From positions 29,909 to 93,908 of the forward strand of contig NZ_JBOEFY010000037.1 in the NCBI RefSeq assembly GCF_050633145.1: a DNA stretch of 64,000 bases, given 5' to 3'. This DNA is from Kordia sp050633145 (GTDB taxonomy: Bacteria; Bacteroidota; Bacteroidia; Flavobacteriales; Flavobacteriaceae). Both the position numbers and the translations under genes were made by a program. Below, in pieces: positions 51,259-60,266 of this stretch; within the stretch, counting starts at the first letter, position 1; the number at the start of each line of letters is the position of its first letter. Under the pieces are notes generated by a model, which saw only the letters and a program-made list of their open reading frames with translations, searched no databases and was not told where the DNA came from.

Positions 51259-52263
51259 ATGGCTAAAAAAAATCAAACTTTAGGAGAGTTTATTATTGAA
51301 AACCAAACAGAATTTAAATATTCTTCAGGAGAACTTTCAAGATTAATCAATTCTATTAGACTTGCTGCAAAAGTTGTAAACCACGAAGTAAATAAAGCTG
51401 GATTGGTAGATATTATTGGTGCAGCTGGCGAAACTAACATTCAAGGTGAAGATCAGCAAAAGCTAGATGTATATGCGAACGATAAATTTATCCAAACGCT
51501 AACAAATAGAAATATTGTTTGCGGAATTGGCTCTGAAGAGAACGATGATTTTATTGCTATTAATAGTTCAGATGATAAAAATCAGAATAAGTATGTAGTA
51601 TTAATGGATCCTTTAGACGGTTCATCTAACATTGATGTAAATGTTTCTGTAGGAACAATTTTTTCTGTGTATAGAAGAATTACACCTGTTGGAACGCCTG
51701 TAACTATTGAGGATTTCTTGCAAAAAGGAGACGCACAAGTTGCAGCTGGCTATGTTATTTACGGAACTTCTACGATGTTAGTTTATACAACCGGACATGG
51801 TGTAAATGGTTTCACTTTAAATCCTGCAATTGGAACGTTCTACTTATCGCATCCAAATATGAAATTTCCGGAAACAGGAAATATTTATTCTATCAACGAA
51901 GGAAACTATGCGCATTTCCCGCAAGGTGTCAAAGAATATATTAAGTATTGCCAAGAAGAAAAAGAAGACAGACCTTATACTTCGCGTTATATTGGTTCAT
52001 TGGTTTCTGATTTCCATAGAAATTTAATTAAAGGCGGAATTTACATTTACCCACAAACTTCCAAAGCACCTAAGGGTAAATTGCGTTTGTTATACGAATG
52101 CAATCCAATGGCATACTTAGCCGAACAAGCAAATGGGTTGGCTACAGATGGTTTTCAACGCATTATGGATATTAAGCCAACAGAGCTACATCAACGTGTT
52201 CCAATTTTCTGCGGAAGCCGTAAAATGGTAGAAAAAGCAAAGGAGTTTATGAAGAACTCGTAG
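51259..52263 (+). CDS. fbp: Fructose-1,6-bisphosphatase class 1
   Basis: This gluconeogenic phosphatase of 334 residues has the metal-binding block LMDPLDGSSNIDVNV. GSEEND near residue 95, the sugar-phosphate-binding YTSRYIGSLVSDFHRNL and GGIYIYPQ, and the terminal VPIFCGSRKMVE are also present. It has no regulatory insertion. The start at ATG 51259 fits family alignment. A coiled-coil gene follows 67 bases later on the same strand but is probably a separate functional unit. Confidence 0.96.
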   Translation: MAKKNQTLGEFIIENQTEFKYSSGELSRLINSIRLAAKVVNHEVNKAGLVDIIGAAGETNIQGEDQQKLDVYANDKFIQTLTNRNIVCGIGSEENDDFIAINSSDDKNQNKYVVLMDPLDGSSNIDVNVSVGTIFSVYRRITPVGTPVTIEDFLQKGDAQVAAGYVIYGTSTMLVYTTGHGVNGFTLNPAIGTFYLSHPNMKFPETGNIYSINEGNYAHFPQGVKEYIKYCQEEKEDRPYTSRYIGSLVSDFHRNLIKGGIYIYPQTSKAPKGKLRLLYECNPMAYLAEQANGLATDGFQRIMDIKPTELHQRVPIFCGSRKMVEKAKEFMKNS

Positions 52264-52330
52264 GAAAGGTATTCACTTTCCCAAAATTTGTTACTTTTGT
52301 GTAAACCCTAGTACAATAAAATACTTCTAA

Positions 52331-52699
52331 ATGGCAACAAAAGGTAAAAATACCAATGATGCTGATCAAGCAAATCCAAATATCGCTGATCCATCTACTA
52401 AGATTGAAGCAATAAAGAACTTAATTTTTGGAGAAAATATTCAGGAGTATAATTCTGAATTCGACAATATTAAAAATGATATTCTTGCCAAAAAGCAAGC
52501 ACTTGAAAACCTGATTGAAGAAGTTCGTTCAGAATTGATTCAAAATATTGACAATCTGAGTACTGATTTAAATATTCGCATTACGGAATTGGAATCCAAC
52601 ATGGAAAATAAGTTGGACGATTTGGACGAGAAAAAAGTAGATCGCAGACAATTAGGTCAATTACTTATCAATCTTGGTGAAAAGATAGGGAAAGAGTAA
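52331..52699 (+). CDS. Small coiled-coil protein, first gene of the GTPase operon
   Basis: The 122-residue soluble protein has a disordered N-terminus (KGKNTNDADQANPN) and a continuous heptad-rich helix (about 25-110) of Leu, Ile, Asn and acidic residues, without signal peptide or membrane segment. I do not recognise a family. It is 27 bases before the next coiled-coil gene. Because its partner contains similar helices, the two may form a heteromeric rod or scaffold for the GTPase. That is inferred from order only. Confidence 0.75.
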   Translation: MATKGKNTNDADQANPNIADPSTKIEAIKNLIFGENIQEYNSEFDNIKNDILAKKQALENLIEEVRSELIQNIDNLSTDLNIRITELESNMENKLDDLDEKKVDRRQLGQLLINLGEKIGKE

Positions 52700-52726
52700 A
52701 ACTCAACATACCTCTCATCTGTATTT

Positions 52727-53563
52727 ATGACGGAAGCTGATAAATTAGCGTTATTGAAAGATTTATTACTCACGGATGATCGTGCGTATGCTGAATCGAT
52801 ACACACTAAAATTAAAGCGCTTGAAGAAATTATTAATCAGCAAAAAAAGCTTTCGAATAAGGTTGATCCTATCATTGATGAAAAATTAGAGGAATTCATT
52901 GAAGAAATTCCCGCAACATTAGGTCCAACAATTACAGAAGCACTAGCTGAGCAAATTAAAAATTCTAAAGATCAAGTAGTAGAAGCATTGTACCCAATTA
53001 TGGGGAAAATGATAAAAAAGTATATTTCACAAGAAATTAGCTTACTTTCCGAACGTATCAACCAACAATTGGAAGATAGTTTCTCTACCAAAAGTTGGAA
53101 ACGAAAGTTTAAATCTTGGTTTGGCGGTGTTAAAGAAGAAGAATTATTACTAAGCGAATTAACAGCAATTTCGAAAGTAGAGCAAGTTTTAGTTATTGAA
53201 AAAAATTCAGGGATGCTTATTGGTCAATATGCTAAAACAGAAACAATTGATAAAGATATGGTCTCTGGAATGCTTACTGCTATTAAAAGCTTTGTGGAAG
53301 ATGCATTTAACGAGCAAAGTCAAAATTTAGAGCTTATTGAGTACGAATTGTATCACATTCATATTCAGAGCTTTGTATCTTTTTACGTTGCAGTTGCTAT
53401 TTCTGGCGAATATAATCTTATATTTAAGAACAAATTACAAGATATAATCTTTAATTTTACAGATAACTTTTTAAATTTATTTAATAATTTAAATGAAATT
53501 AAAGAAGAAGATATTACTAACGAATTAGAATTCTACTTTAGTACGAATGAAGAAAGCCTCTAA
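52727..53563 (+). CDS. Coiled-coil protein with C-terminal longin/roadblock-like domain, GTPase partner
   Basis: The 278-residue soluble protein has a helical first half (about 1-125) and a basic KSWKRKFKSWFGG hinge. The C-terminal region (about 145-270) looks like a roadblock/longin fold: VEQVLVIEKNSGMLIGQYA, then DMVSGMLTAIKSFVEDAF, then FVSFYVAVAISGEY. Such domains are GAP- or scaffold-type partners of Ras-like GTPases (MglB for MglA). The gene overlaps the downstream GTPase gene by 17 bases. The fold is a pattern-based inference. Confidence 0.7.
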   Translation: MTEADKLALLKDLLLTDDRAYAESIHTKIKALEEIINQQKKLSNKVDPIIDEKLEEFIEEIPATLGPTITEALAEQIKNSKDQVVEALYPIMGKMIKKYISQEISLLSERINQQLEDSFSTKSWKRKFKSWFGGVKEEELLLSELTAISKVEQVLVIEKNSGMLIGQYAKTETIDKDMVSGMLTAIKSFVEDAFNEQSQNLELIEYELYHIHIQSFVSFYVAVAISGEYNLIFKNKLQDIIFNFTDNFLNLFNNLNEIKEEDITNELEFYFSTNEESL

Positions 53564-54041
53564 AAAAATTATTCTGCTTGGCCACTTTGGTGTCGGAAAA
53601 TCTTCGTTGATTCGACAATTTGTGGAGAATACTTTTACAAGCGACTATAAAGTTACCATTGGAGTTCACATCTTAAAAAAAGAAGTTGAAATCTCGCCAG
53701 ACGAAACCATTTCTCTTATTATTTGGGATTTGGAAGGATATGACGATATTAAAAAAACAAGAGCTTCGTATTTACTTGGAACTCATGGTTTTATTTATGT
53801 GTTTGATGTAACGCGTCCTGCAACTTTTGAAAATTTAAAAGACGATATTACCTATCTAACAAACCAATATGCAAATACGCCACTAAAAGTTGTTGGAAAC
53901 AAAGTCGATTTGGTAACTAAAACTTATTTAAAAGAAAATAAAGACATGTTTGGTGTAACGCCTGACTTTTTAACAAGTGCAAAAACAGGTGATAAAGTTG
54001 ACGATATGTTCATTGCACTGGCTAAAGAACTTGCTAAATAA
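53547..54041 (+). CDS. Ras/Rab-like small GTPase
   Basis: The 164-residue protein has the full set of Ras-superfamily motifs: G1 GHFGVGKSS (12-20), G2 Thr37 in YKVTIGV, G3 WDLEG (60-64), G4 NKVD (118-121) and G5 SAK (144-146). The residue equivalent to Ras Gln61 is Tyr65 (DLEGY), so intrinsic hydrolysis is probably slow and depends on a partner. No lipidation Cys or C-terminal tail is present. It overlaps the upstream partner gene by 17 bases and lies 2 bases before the histidine kinase gene. Confidence 0.93.
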   Translation: MKKASKKIILLGHFGVGKSSLIRQFVENTFTSDYKVTIGVHILKKEVEISPDETISLIIWDLEGYDDIKKTRASYLLGTHGFIYVFDVTRPATFENLKDDITYLTNQYANTPLKVVGNKVDLVTKTYLKENKDMFGVTPDFLTSAKTGDKVDDMFIALAKELAK

Positions 54042-54043
54042 TT

Positions 54044-55579
54044 ATGATGTTAGAAACCTACAGAGGAAAGTATTTTCATCCAAGAACACAGTTTATAACT
54101 ATTGACAATTTAGGAAATGTTTTAGAAAGCGATGATGTACTCTTCTCGCTTAAAAAAGGAGATGAAATTGGTTCTGTTAGTGCATTTTTTGAAGGACTTT
54201 CCGCCTATTTTGAGGTCAATGAAGACAATGATATTAAATTCACCTGTGTTCATTTAGAAAATAAAGACAAAAAAGAATATACCTGCGACATAGAGTTTAA
54301 AACTTTTGCTGGCGATCAGCCAACGTTGATAATTATCCACGATTTTTCCGATCATTACGAATATTATCAAGAAGTAGCACAGAGCAGAAATGAATCGGTA
54401 ATCAATTCGCAAATTTTAGAACTCCAAAATAAATATCTTAAAGAAAAAGAAGACTTTAAAAATACGTTCATTGCCAACTTTAGTCACGAACTGCGTAATC
54501 CACTAACTGGTATTACCGCATTTTGTTCTGTATTGCAGAAGACTGATATGACACTAGAACAGCAAGATTATGTAGAAGTTATTCAGGCTTCTGGAGATCA
54601 TTTACGAAACATGATTGGTGACATATTGGAAGTTTCCAAAATTGAAGTTGGGAAACTCTCTCTGAATGAAGAATTATTCGATTTTCATGAACTTATTGAA
54701 ATGTTGGAGTTTACATATAGCGTAAAAGCCAAGCAGAAAAACATTGAGTTTAAAGTTGATTTTGATGAGAAAATTCCAAAATACATTGAAGGTGACAAAA
54801 CACGCTTTAAACAAGTTTTCGAAAATTTAATTGGGAACGCTCTTAAATTTACTTCATCAGGAAAAGTCACATTTTCTATTAAAGAAAACCAACGAAGAGC
54901 GCGAAAAGCAAACATAAACATTAGTGTACAAGATACAGGAATTGGAATTCCGTCTGAAAAAATAGACGAGGTTTTTAAAAGCTTCACCCAGCTCAACAAT
55001 TCAAAAAAATATGCAGGTACAGGACTTGGCTTATCTATTGTAAAAGGATTGGTAGAGTTGATGGATGGAAAAATTACTGTAGAAAGTAAAGAAAATGTTG
55101 GTTCTACCTTTAAAATAAACATCAATTTAAAATACCCGATAAACCAAGAAAATAATTCTTTGGATAAGAAATCAGGTGTTGATGGGAAAAGTTCTTTATC
55201 AAAAGAAAAATACAACGTTCTACTTGCCGAAGATTCAGAATTGATACAAATGTCTGTACTGAAAATACTAGCGCAAGAAGGAAAATTCTTTTTGGATATT
55301 ATTACCAATGGAGAAGATGCTATTGAAAGCATAATTCACAATGAATACGATTTAATTTTGATGGACATTCGCATGCCAGGAACACATGGAGACGAATTGA
55401 CAAAGATGATTCGCTCATTGCCTGTACAAAACTGCAAAACGATTCCAATTTTAGCATTGACTGCCAATTTATACGACACCGATAAAAAACGGTATAAGAA
55501 AATGGGCATGACAGATATTATTGAAAAGCCATTTGATGAAAAAACGTTGCTAAAAAAGATTTATAAGCACTTGAAGTAA
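54044..55579 (+). CDS. Hybrid histidine kinase with receiver domain
   Basis: The 511-residue cytosolic protein has an N-terminal non-membrane sensor part (about 1-115, possibly PAS-like) and a short coiled coil. A HisKA domain with His at 148 (FSHELRNPL), a HATPase (about 255-370, with NALKFTSSGKV, DTGIGIP and GTGLGLSIVKGL) and a receiver domain (about 393-511, phospho-Asp at about 441 in LILMDIRMPG) follow. It lacks transmembrane helices, so input is internal. The likeliest input is the GTPase whose gene ends 2 bases upstream. No DNA-binding output is fused, so phosphotransfer or protein interaction is expected. Confidence 0.92.
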   Translation: MMLETYRGKYFHPRTQFITIDNLGNVLESDDVLFSLKKGDEIGSVSAFFEGLSAYFEVNEDNDIKFTCVHLENKDKKEYTCDIEFKTFAGDQPTLIIIHDFSDHYEYYQEVAQSRNESVINSQILELQNKYLKEKEDFKNTFIANFSHELRNPLTGITAFCSVLQKTDMTLEQQDYVEVIQASGDHLRNMIGDILEVSKIEVGKLSLNEELFDFHELIEMLEFTYSVKAKQKNIEFKVDFDEKIPKYIEGDKTRFKQVFENLIGNALKFTSSGKVTFSIKENQRRARKANINISVQDTGIGIPSEKIDEVFKSFTQLNNSKKYAGTGLGLSIVKGLVELMDGKITVESKENVGSTFKININLKYPINQENNSLDKKSGVDGKSSLSKEKYNVLLAEDSELIQMSVLKILAQEGKFFLDIITNGEDAIESIIHNEYDLILMDIRMPGTHGDELTKMIRSLPVQNCKTIPILALTANLYDTDKKRYKKMGMTDIIEKPFDEKTLLKKIYKHLK

Positions 55580-55587
55580 TGGACTAG

Positions 55588-55611
55588 ATTCATACCTTCG
55601 CAGAAATGACA
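55588..55611. repeat. Degenerate hairpin repeat ending AAATGACA
   Basis: A run with CCTTCGCAG, closely related in layout to 46313-46335, immediately after the histidine kinase stop and before a terminator. Confidence 0.5.
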
Positions 55612-55624
55612 AAATATATAGCAT

Positions 55625-55656
55625 AAAAAAAACCGAGCAAGTTGCTCGGTTTTTTA
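55625..55656. terminator. Bidirectional terminator between the kinase and TerB-like genes
   Basis: Stem ACCGAGCAA/TTGCTCGGT with a tight loop, flanked by A8 and T6. Confidence 0.92.
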
Positions 55657-55676
55657 CTTTATATATCGTTCGTTAA

Positions 55677-56108
55677 TTAACGATTCATATTTTTAATTTC
55701 ATCTTTAAAATCGTCTGAATCAACACCTTTGCTTACTAGCATTAACGCTTTGTGTACTACATACGCAACGTTTTCTGGCGAAAATCCTAAACCAATTCCC
55801 AAACGCTCTAAAATCACAGTTTGCTTTGGTCCTAACTCATGGTCAGCATACACCATTCTCGACAAATCGTATAAACGATCTAAACGTTCGTTATACATAG
55901 TTGGCGGATTGATTGGATGCGATTTGAAATCTTTTAGCATCTCTTTATAATCAACATCTGAGATGTCTAAATTCCTTGCCATTCTATCTAAAAAAGCTTT
56001 TTCCTCATCTGTAATAATACCATCACTCATTGCCACACGAATGATCGCTGCAAAATGATCTTGATTTCTTTTACGAAATCCACTTGAATATAAATCTGAT
56101 ATAGACAT
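55677..56108 (-). CDS. TerB-like protein
   Basis: The 143-residue all-helical protein has the TerB/DjlA-type pattern VAMSDGIITDEEKAFLDRMAR in the first repeat and MVYADHELGPKQTVILERLG in the second. The acidic residues of each can bind metal. TerB-like proteins are found in stress and membrane-associated complexes; a role in tellurite resistance is not implied here because no other ter genes are present. It stands alone, converging with the GTPase operon. Confidence 0.83.
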   Translation of the reverse strand: MSISDLYSSGFRKRNQDHFAAIIRVAMSDGIITDEEKAFLDRMARNLDISDVDYKEMLKDFKSHPINPPTMYNERLDRLYDLSRMVYADHELGPKQTVILERLGIGLGFSPENVAYVVHKALMLVSKGVDSDDFKDEIKNMNR

Positions 56109-56266
56109 TTCTTAATTTTTAGTGCTGCAAATATAATTATTCTATCGTCTTTTTTAGTGCTTGTTTTAGAATTTTTAATACAAAAATAAACTTCCTAAGT
56201 TATTAATGCTGCGCTCATTGGAAACAACAGTTATAACAATTTTTTTCGATGAAAAAAATTTCAGGA

Positions 56267-56863
56267 TTATTTGTTTAGCCTTTGTAACATTTCAACAAGA
56301 TTAAAAAGCTCCCAAAAATCATTTCCTCTACGTGTTATAAAGACAATTCTATTATCTTCTTTATCAAAAATCAACAATTCACGCTGGCGATTTATTCTAA
56401 ATTTTTTTCGCTTATTAGGTGGTAAAAACCCTAATTCATAATGCTTTTTAGGTTGCCAATCTTTAATATTATTAAATGCTACTGAGTTCACTTGTTCTCC
56501 ATCATAACCCACAATCATTTTAGTCCCTATAGCTGTCCAGTTTTTTTTCCTATCGGTAAATAACAATATTATTTTCCCTGTTTCTTTACGATTAATCTGG
56601 CTTGCATACTTAGTTCTCGTTTTCTTATCCAAATTTTCAAAAAGAAACACGCGTCTGTTTGGCAAATTATTCAGAGATGCTCTCCTTTTAATTCTATTCT
56701 CTATGAATTCTACTGATTTTTGCACAAATAGTTCTTTCAATTCTTTCTCAAAAATACGAACATTCCATAAAATTTCAGTTTGATTTTCTATGGTTTCTAA
56801 TGAGTTCAGTATATTTGCGTCTAAATTTTTATCACCGTGAGTATATCCAAAATCTCGCAGCAT
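56267..56863 (-). CDS. Unrecognised basic protein overlapping the mfd start
   Basis: The 198-residue protein is Lys/Arg/Asn-rich with no signal peptide or membrane helix. A central beta-rich part contains GKIILLFTDRKKNWTAIGTKMIVGYDG, and the C-terminal stretch ends WELFNLVEMLQRLN. The family is not recognised. The only early Met gives a start at 56863, which overlaps the divergent mfd gene head to head by 27 bases. A later non-ATG start is possible. It lies in an isolated minus-strand position with no recognisable terminator. Confidence 0.65.
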   Translation of the reverse strand: MLRDFGYTHGDKNLDANILNSLETIENQTEILWNVRIFEKELKELFVQKSVEFIENRIKRRASLNNLPNRRVFLFENLDKKTRTKYASQINRKETGKIILLFTDRKKNWTAIGTKMIVGYDGEQVNSVAFNNIKDWQPKKHYELGFLPPNKRKKFRINRQRELLIFDKEDNRIVFITRRGNDFWELFNLVEMLQRLNK

Positions 56864-59800
56864 TTTTCACAGTCTCCCGAACTTGGGAAATTGAGGCAAG
56901 CTATTGCCAAAAATCAAGAAAAAATACATGTAAAAGGCGTTACGGGCTCAAGTTTATCGTTTATCATTTCGGAAACGTACAAGCAAAGTGAAATGCCGTT
57001 TATCTTTATTTTAGATGACAAAGAAGAAGCTGCTTATTATTTGAACGATTTGGAGCATTTGCTCAACGATAAAGATGTACTTTTTTATCCTGGAAGTTAT
57101 CGCAGACCGTATCAAATTGAAGAAACAGACAATGCAAATGTGTTGCTTCGTGCAGAAGTGTTAAACCGAATTAATTCGCGCAGAAAACCTTCGTTAATTG
57201 TTACCTATCCAGATGCACTGTTTGAAAAAGTAGTTACGCGAAAAGAGTTAGAAAAGAACACGCTCAAAATTTCACTGAACGATAAATTATCTATCGATTT
57301 TGTAAATGAAACCTTGTTTGAATACAACTTTAATCGGGTAGATTTTGTCACAGAACCTGGTGAATTTTCAGTTCGTGGAGGAATTGTCGATGTCTATTCG
57401 TTCTCGAATGATGAACCGTATCGAATTGAGTTTTTTGGTGATGAAGTGGACAGTTTACGTACGTTTGATGTGGAAACGCAACTTTCTACCGAAAAGGTAA
57501 AAAAGATTAGCATCATTCCGAATGTAGAAAATAAAGCCTTGCAAGAATCTCGCGAAAGCTTTTTAAAATATATTCCAGGAAAAACCATTGTGTTTGCTAA
57601 AAATACAGAGTTGTTATTTGGTCGAATTGATAAGTTATTTGGCAAAGCAAATACCGCTTTTGCGGAACTATCCGAAGATATTAAACACAATACTCCAGAA
57701 GAATTATTCTGTACAAAAGAACTTTTACAACGTCAGTTTTTGGAGTATACTATTGTAGAGTTGACTACGAATCCGTTGTTAAAAGCAGATACATTCATCA
57801 ATTTTAATATCACGCCACAACCTTCTTTCAATCGTCAATTTGATTTACTGATTGAGAATTTAGATGTAAATCACGATAAAGGTTATATCAACTATATTAC
57901 GTGTACAAGTGAACAGCAAGCGAAACGTTTTGATGATATTTTTAAAGATGTAGAACAAAAAGTGTTTTACGAAACCATAGTGCTTCCACTCTATCAAGGC
58001 TTTGTTGACCATCAACAGAAGATTATTTGCTATACGGATCATCAAATTTTTGAACGTTATCACAAGTTTCATTTAAAGAACGGTTACGCCAAAAAACAAG
58101 CAATTACACTAAAAGAATTGACCAATTTGGAAGTGGGCGATTATGTAACACATATCGATCACGGAATTGGAAAGTTTGGCGGCTTGCAAAAAATTGATGT
58201 TGAAGGAAAGAAGCAAGAAGCCATCAAGTTGATTTATGGCGAACGCGATATTTTATATTTGAGCATTCACTCATTACATAAAATTTCCAAATTCAATGGA
58301 AAAGACGGAAAAACACCAAAAATATATAAATTAGGTTCTGGCGCTTGGAAAAAACTCAAGCAAAAAACCAAAGCACGTGTAAAGCATATTGCTTATAATT
58401 TGATTGAATTGTACGCAAAGCGACGCATGCAAAAAGGAATTCAGTACGGACCAGATACGTACATGCAACACGAGTTGGAAGCTTCGTTTATTTATGAAGA
58501 TACGCCCGATCAATCGAAAGCCACACGAGAAGTAAAAGAAGACATGGAAAGCGAACGTCCAATGGACAGATTGGTTTGTGGTGATGTTGGTTTTGGAAAA
58601 ACGGAAGTTGCCATTCGTGCCGCTTTTAAAGCCGTAGATAACGGAAAACAAGTTGCTATATTAGTTCCGACAACTATTTTGGCGTTTCAGCATTTTAAAA
58701 CTTTTAGTGAACGTTTAGCAGACATGCCAATTACCGTTGATTATTTGAATCGTTTCCGATCAACAAAACAACGAAATACTGTACTTTCTGGACTTGAAAA
58801 AGGAAGCGTTGATATTGTAATTGGAACACATCAATTAGTCAATAAAGCCGTGAAATTTAAAGATCTTGGCTTACTCATTGTCGATGAAGAACAAAAGTTT
58901 GGAGTTGCCGTAAAAGACAAATTGAAAACGATTAAAGAGAATGTAGATACACTTACGCTAACTGCAACTCCAATTCCGAGAACCTTACAATTTAGTTTGA
59001 TGGCTGCGCGTGATTTATCTGTGATTACCACACCACCGCCAAATCGTTATCCAATTGAAACACATGTAATTCGTTTTCAAGAAGAGATTATTCGTGATGC
59101 GGTGAGTTATGAAATTCAACGTGGTGGACAAATATTTTTTATTCACAACAGGATCGAAAATATTAAAGAAGTTGCTGGCATGATTCAGCGCTTGGTTCCA
59201 GATGCCAAAATTGGAATTGGGCACGGACAAATGGAAGGAAAGAAACTCGAAAAACTCATGCTTGCTTTTATGAACGGTGAGTTTGACGTATTGGTTTCTA
59301 CTACAATTATTGAAAGTGGTTTGGATGTACCGAATGCAAATACAATTTTTATCAATAATGCCAATAATTTTGGATTGAGTGATTTGCACCAGATGCGTGG
59401 TCGTGTTGGTCGAAGCAACAAGAAAGCATTCTGTTATTTCATTACGCCACCAGATTCTGTGATGACACAAGATGCGCGCAAACGGATCAATGCATTGGTA
59501 GAATTTTCTGCTTTAGGAAGCGGTTTAAACATTGCGATGAAAGATTTAGAAATTCGCGGTGCAGGAGATTTGTTAGGTGGAGAACAAAGTGGATTTATCA
59601 ACGAAATTGGATTTGACACCTATCAAAAAATCTTGAACGAAACCATAGAAGAACTCAAGGAAAACGAGTTTAAAGAATTGTATGATGCGCAACAAAGCAA
59701 GAAAGAAAAAGTGTTCTTGAAGGAAACTCAAATTGATTCAGATTTTGAATTGCTGTTTCCTGATGCATATATAAATACAGTTTCCGAACGTTTGATATTG

Positions 59801-60178
59801 TACAATAAATTGAGTGAACTGAAAACAGAAGAAGAATTACAAACCTATGAAAAAGAGTTAATTGACAGATTTGGACCATTACCTAAACCTGCTGTTGCAT
59901 TGTTAGATTCGGTTCGCATCAAGTGGATTGCAACGAAGTTTGGCTTGGAAAAAATCATTATGAAAAAAGGCAAGATGGTTGGGTATTTCATTGCCGATCA
60001 ACAGTCTGAATTTTATCAAAGTACTGCTTTTACAAGCATTTTACAGTTTGTTCAACACAATTCATCGATTTGTAAGATGAAAGAAAAGCAAACTCGAAAC
60101 GGTTTGCGTTTATTGCTTACTTTTGAACAAATTACCTCTGCAAAGAAAGCATTAAATGCCTTAGAAAAAATAGCGTGA
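56837..60178 (+). CDS. mfd: Transcription-repair coupling factor
   Basis: This 1113-residue ATPase displaces stalled RNA polymerase and recruits UvrA. It has an N-terminal UvrB-like module (to about 330) and a CarD-like RNA-polymerase interaction domain (about 425-500, VGDYVTHIDHGIGKFGG). The helicase core has Walker A GDVGFGKTEVA, the VDEEQKFGV box and the LTATPIPRTLQ motif. A C-terminal TRCF domain ends the protein. The start appears to be GTG at 56837 (reading SISKISQHF), since no ATG lies just upstream in frame. Confidence 0.96.
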   Translation: MSISKISQHFSQSPELGKLRQAIAKNQEKIHVKGVTGSSLSFIISETYKQSEMPFIFILDDKEEAAYYLNDLEHLLNDKDVLFYPGSYRRPYQIEETDNANVLLRAEVLNRINSRRKPSLIVTYPDALFEKVVTRKELEKNTLKISLNDKLSIDFVNETLFEYNFNRVDFVTEPGEFSVRGGIVDVYSFSNDEPYRIEFFGDEVDSLRTFDVETQLSTEKVKKISIIPNVENKALQESRESFLKYIPGKTIVFAKNTELLFGRIDKLFGKANTAFAELSEDIKHNTPEELFCTKELLQRQFLEYTIVELTTNPLLKADTFINFNITPQPSFNRQFDLLIENLDVNHDKGYINYITCTSEQQAKRFDDIFKDVEQKVFYETIVLPLYQGFVDHQQKIICYTDHQIFERYHKFHLKNGYAKKQAITLKELTNLEVGDYVTHIDHGIGKFGGLQKIDVEGKKQEAIKLIYGERDILYLSIHSLHKISKFNGKDGKTPKIYKLGSGAWKKLKQKTKARVKHIAYNLIELYAKRRMQKGIQYGPDTYMQHELEASFIYEDTPDQSKATREVKEDMESERPMDRLVCGDVGFGKTEVAIRAAFKAVDNGKQVAILVPTTILAFQHFKTFSERLADMPITVDYLNRFRSTKQRNTVLSGLEKGSVDIVIGTHQLVNKAVKFKDLGLLIVDEEQKFGVAVKDKLKTIKENVDTLTLTATPIPRTLQFSLMAARDLSVITTPPPNRYPIETHVIRFQEEIIRDAVSYEIQRGGQIFFIHNRIENIKEVAGMIQRLVPDAKIGIGHGQMEGKKLEKLMLAFMNGEFDVLVSTTIIESGLDVPNANTIFINNANNFGLSDLHQMRGRVGRSNKKAFCYFITPPDSVMTQDARKRINALVEFSALGSGLNIAMKDLEIRGAGDLLGGEQSGFINEIGFDTYQKILNETIEELKENEFKELYDAQQSKKEKVFLKETQIDSDFELLFPDAYINTVSERLILYNKLSELKTEEELQTYEKELIDRFGPLPKPAVALLDSVRIKWIATKFGLEKIIMKKGKMVGYFIADQQSEFYQSTAFTSILQFVQHNSSICKMKEKQTRNGLRLLLTFEQITSAKKALNALEKIA

Positions 60179-60266
60179 TTTGTTTTGGCTTAATTATTGA
60201 ATTCATATCTATAATTAATGATTAAAATTTAAATGAATTCTTCAAGAGAACTAAAAAAAGAATATT

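Noticed and set aside
54685..55332. 215-residue antisense frame in the histidine kinase
   Set aside because: It lies opposite well-supported HisKA/HATPase/receiver domains and has no features of its own.
55677..56108. Tellurite-resistance locus
   Set aside because: Only a lone TerB-like gene is present, without terA, terC, terD or terZ.
58331..59470. Several antisense frames in mfd
   Set aside because: They are opposite conserved helicase motifs and are shadows.
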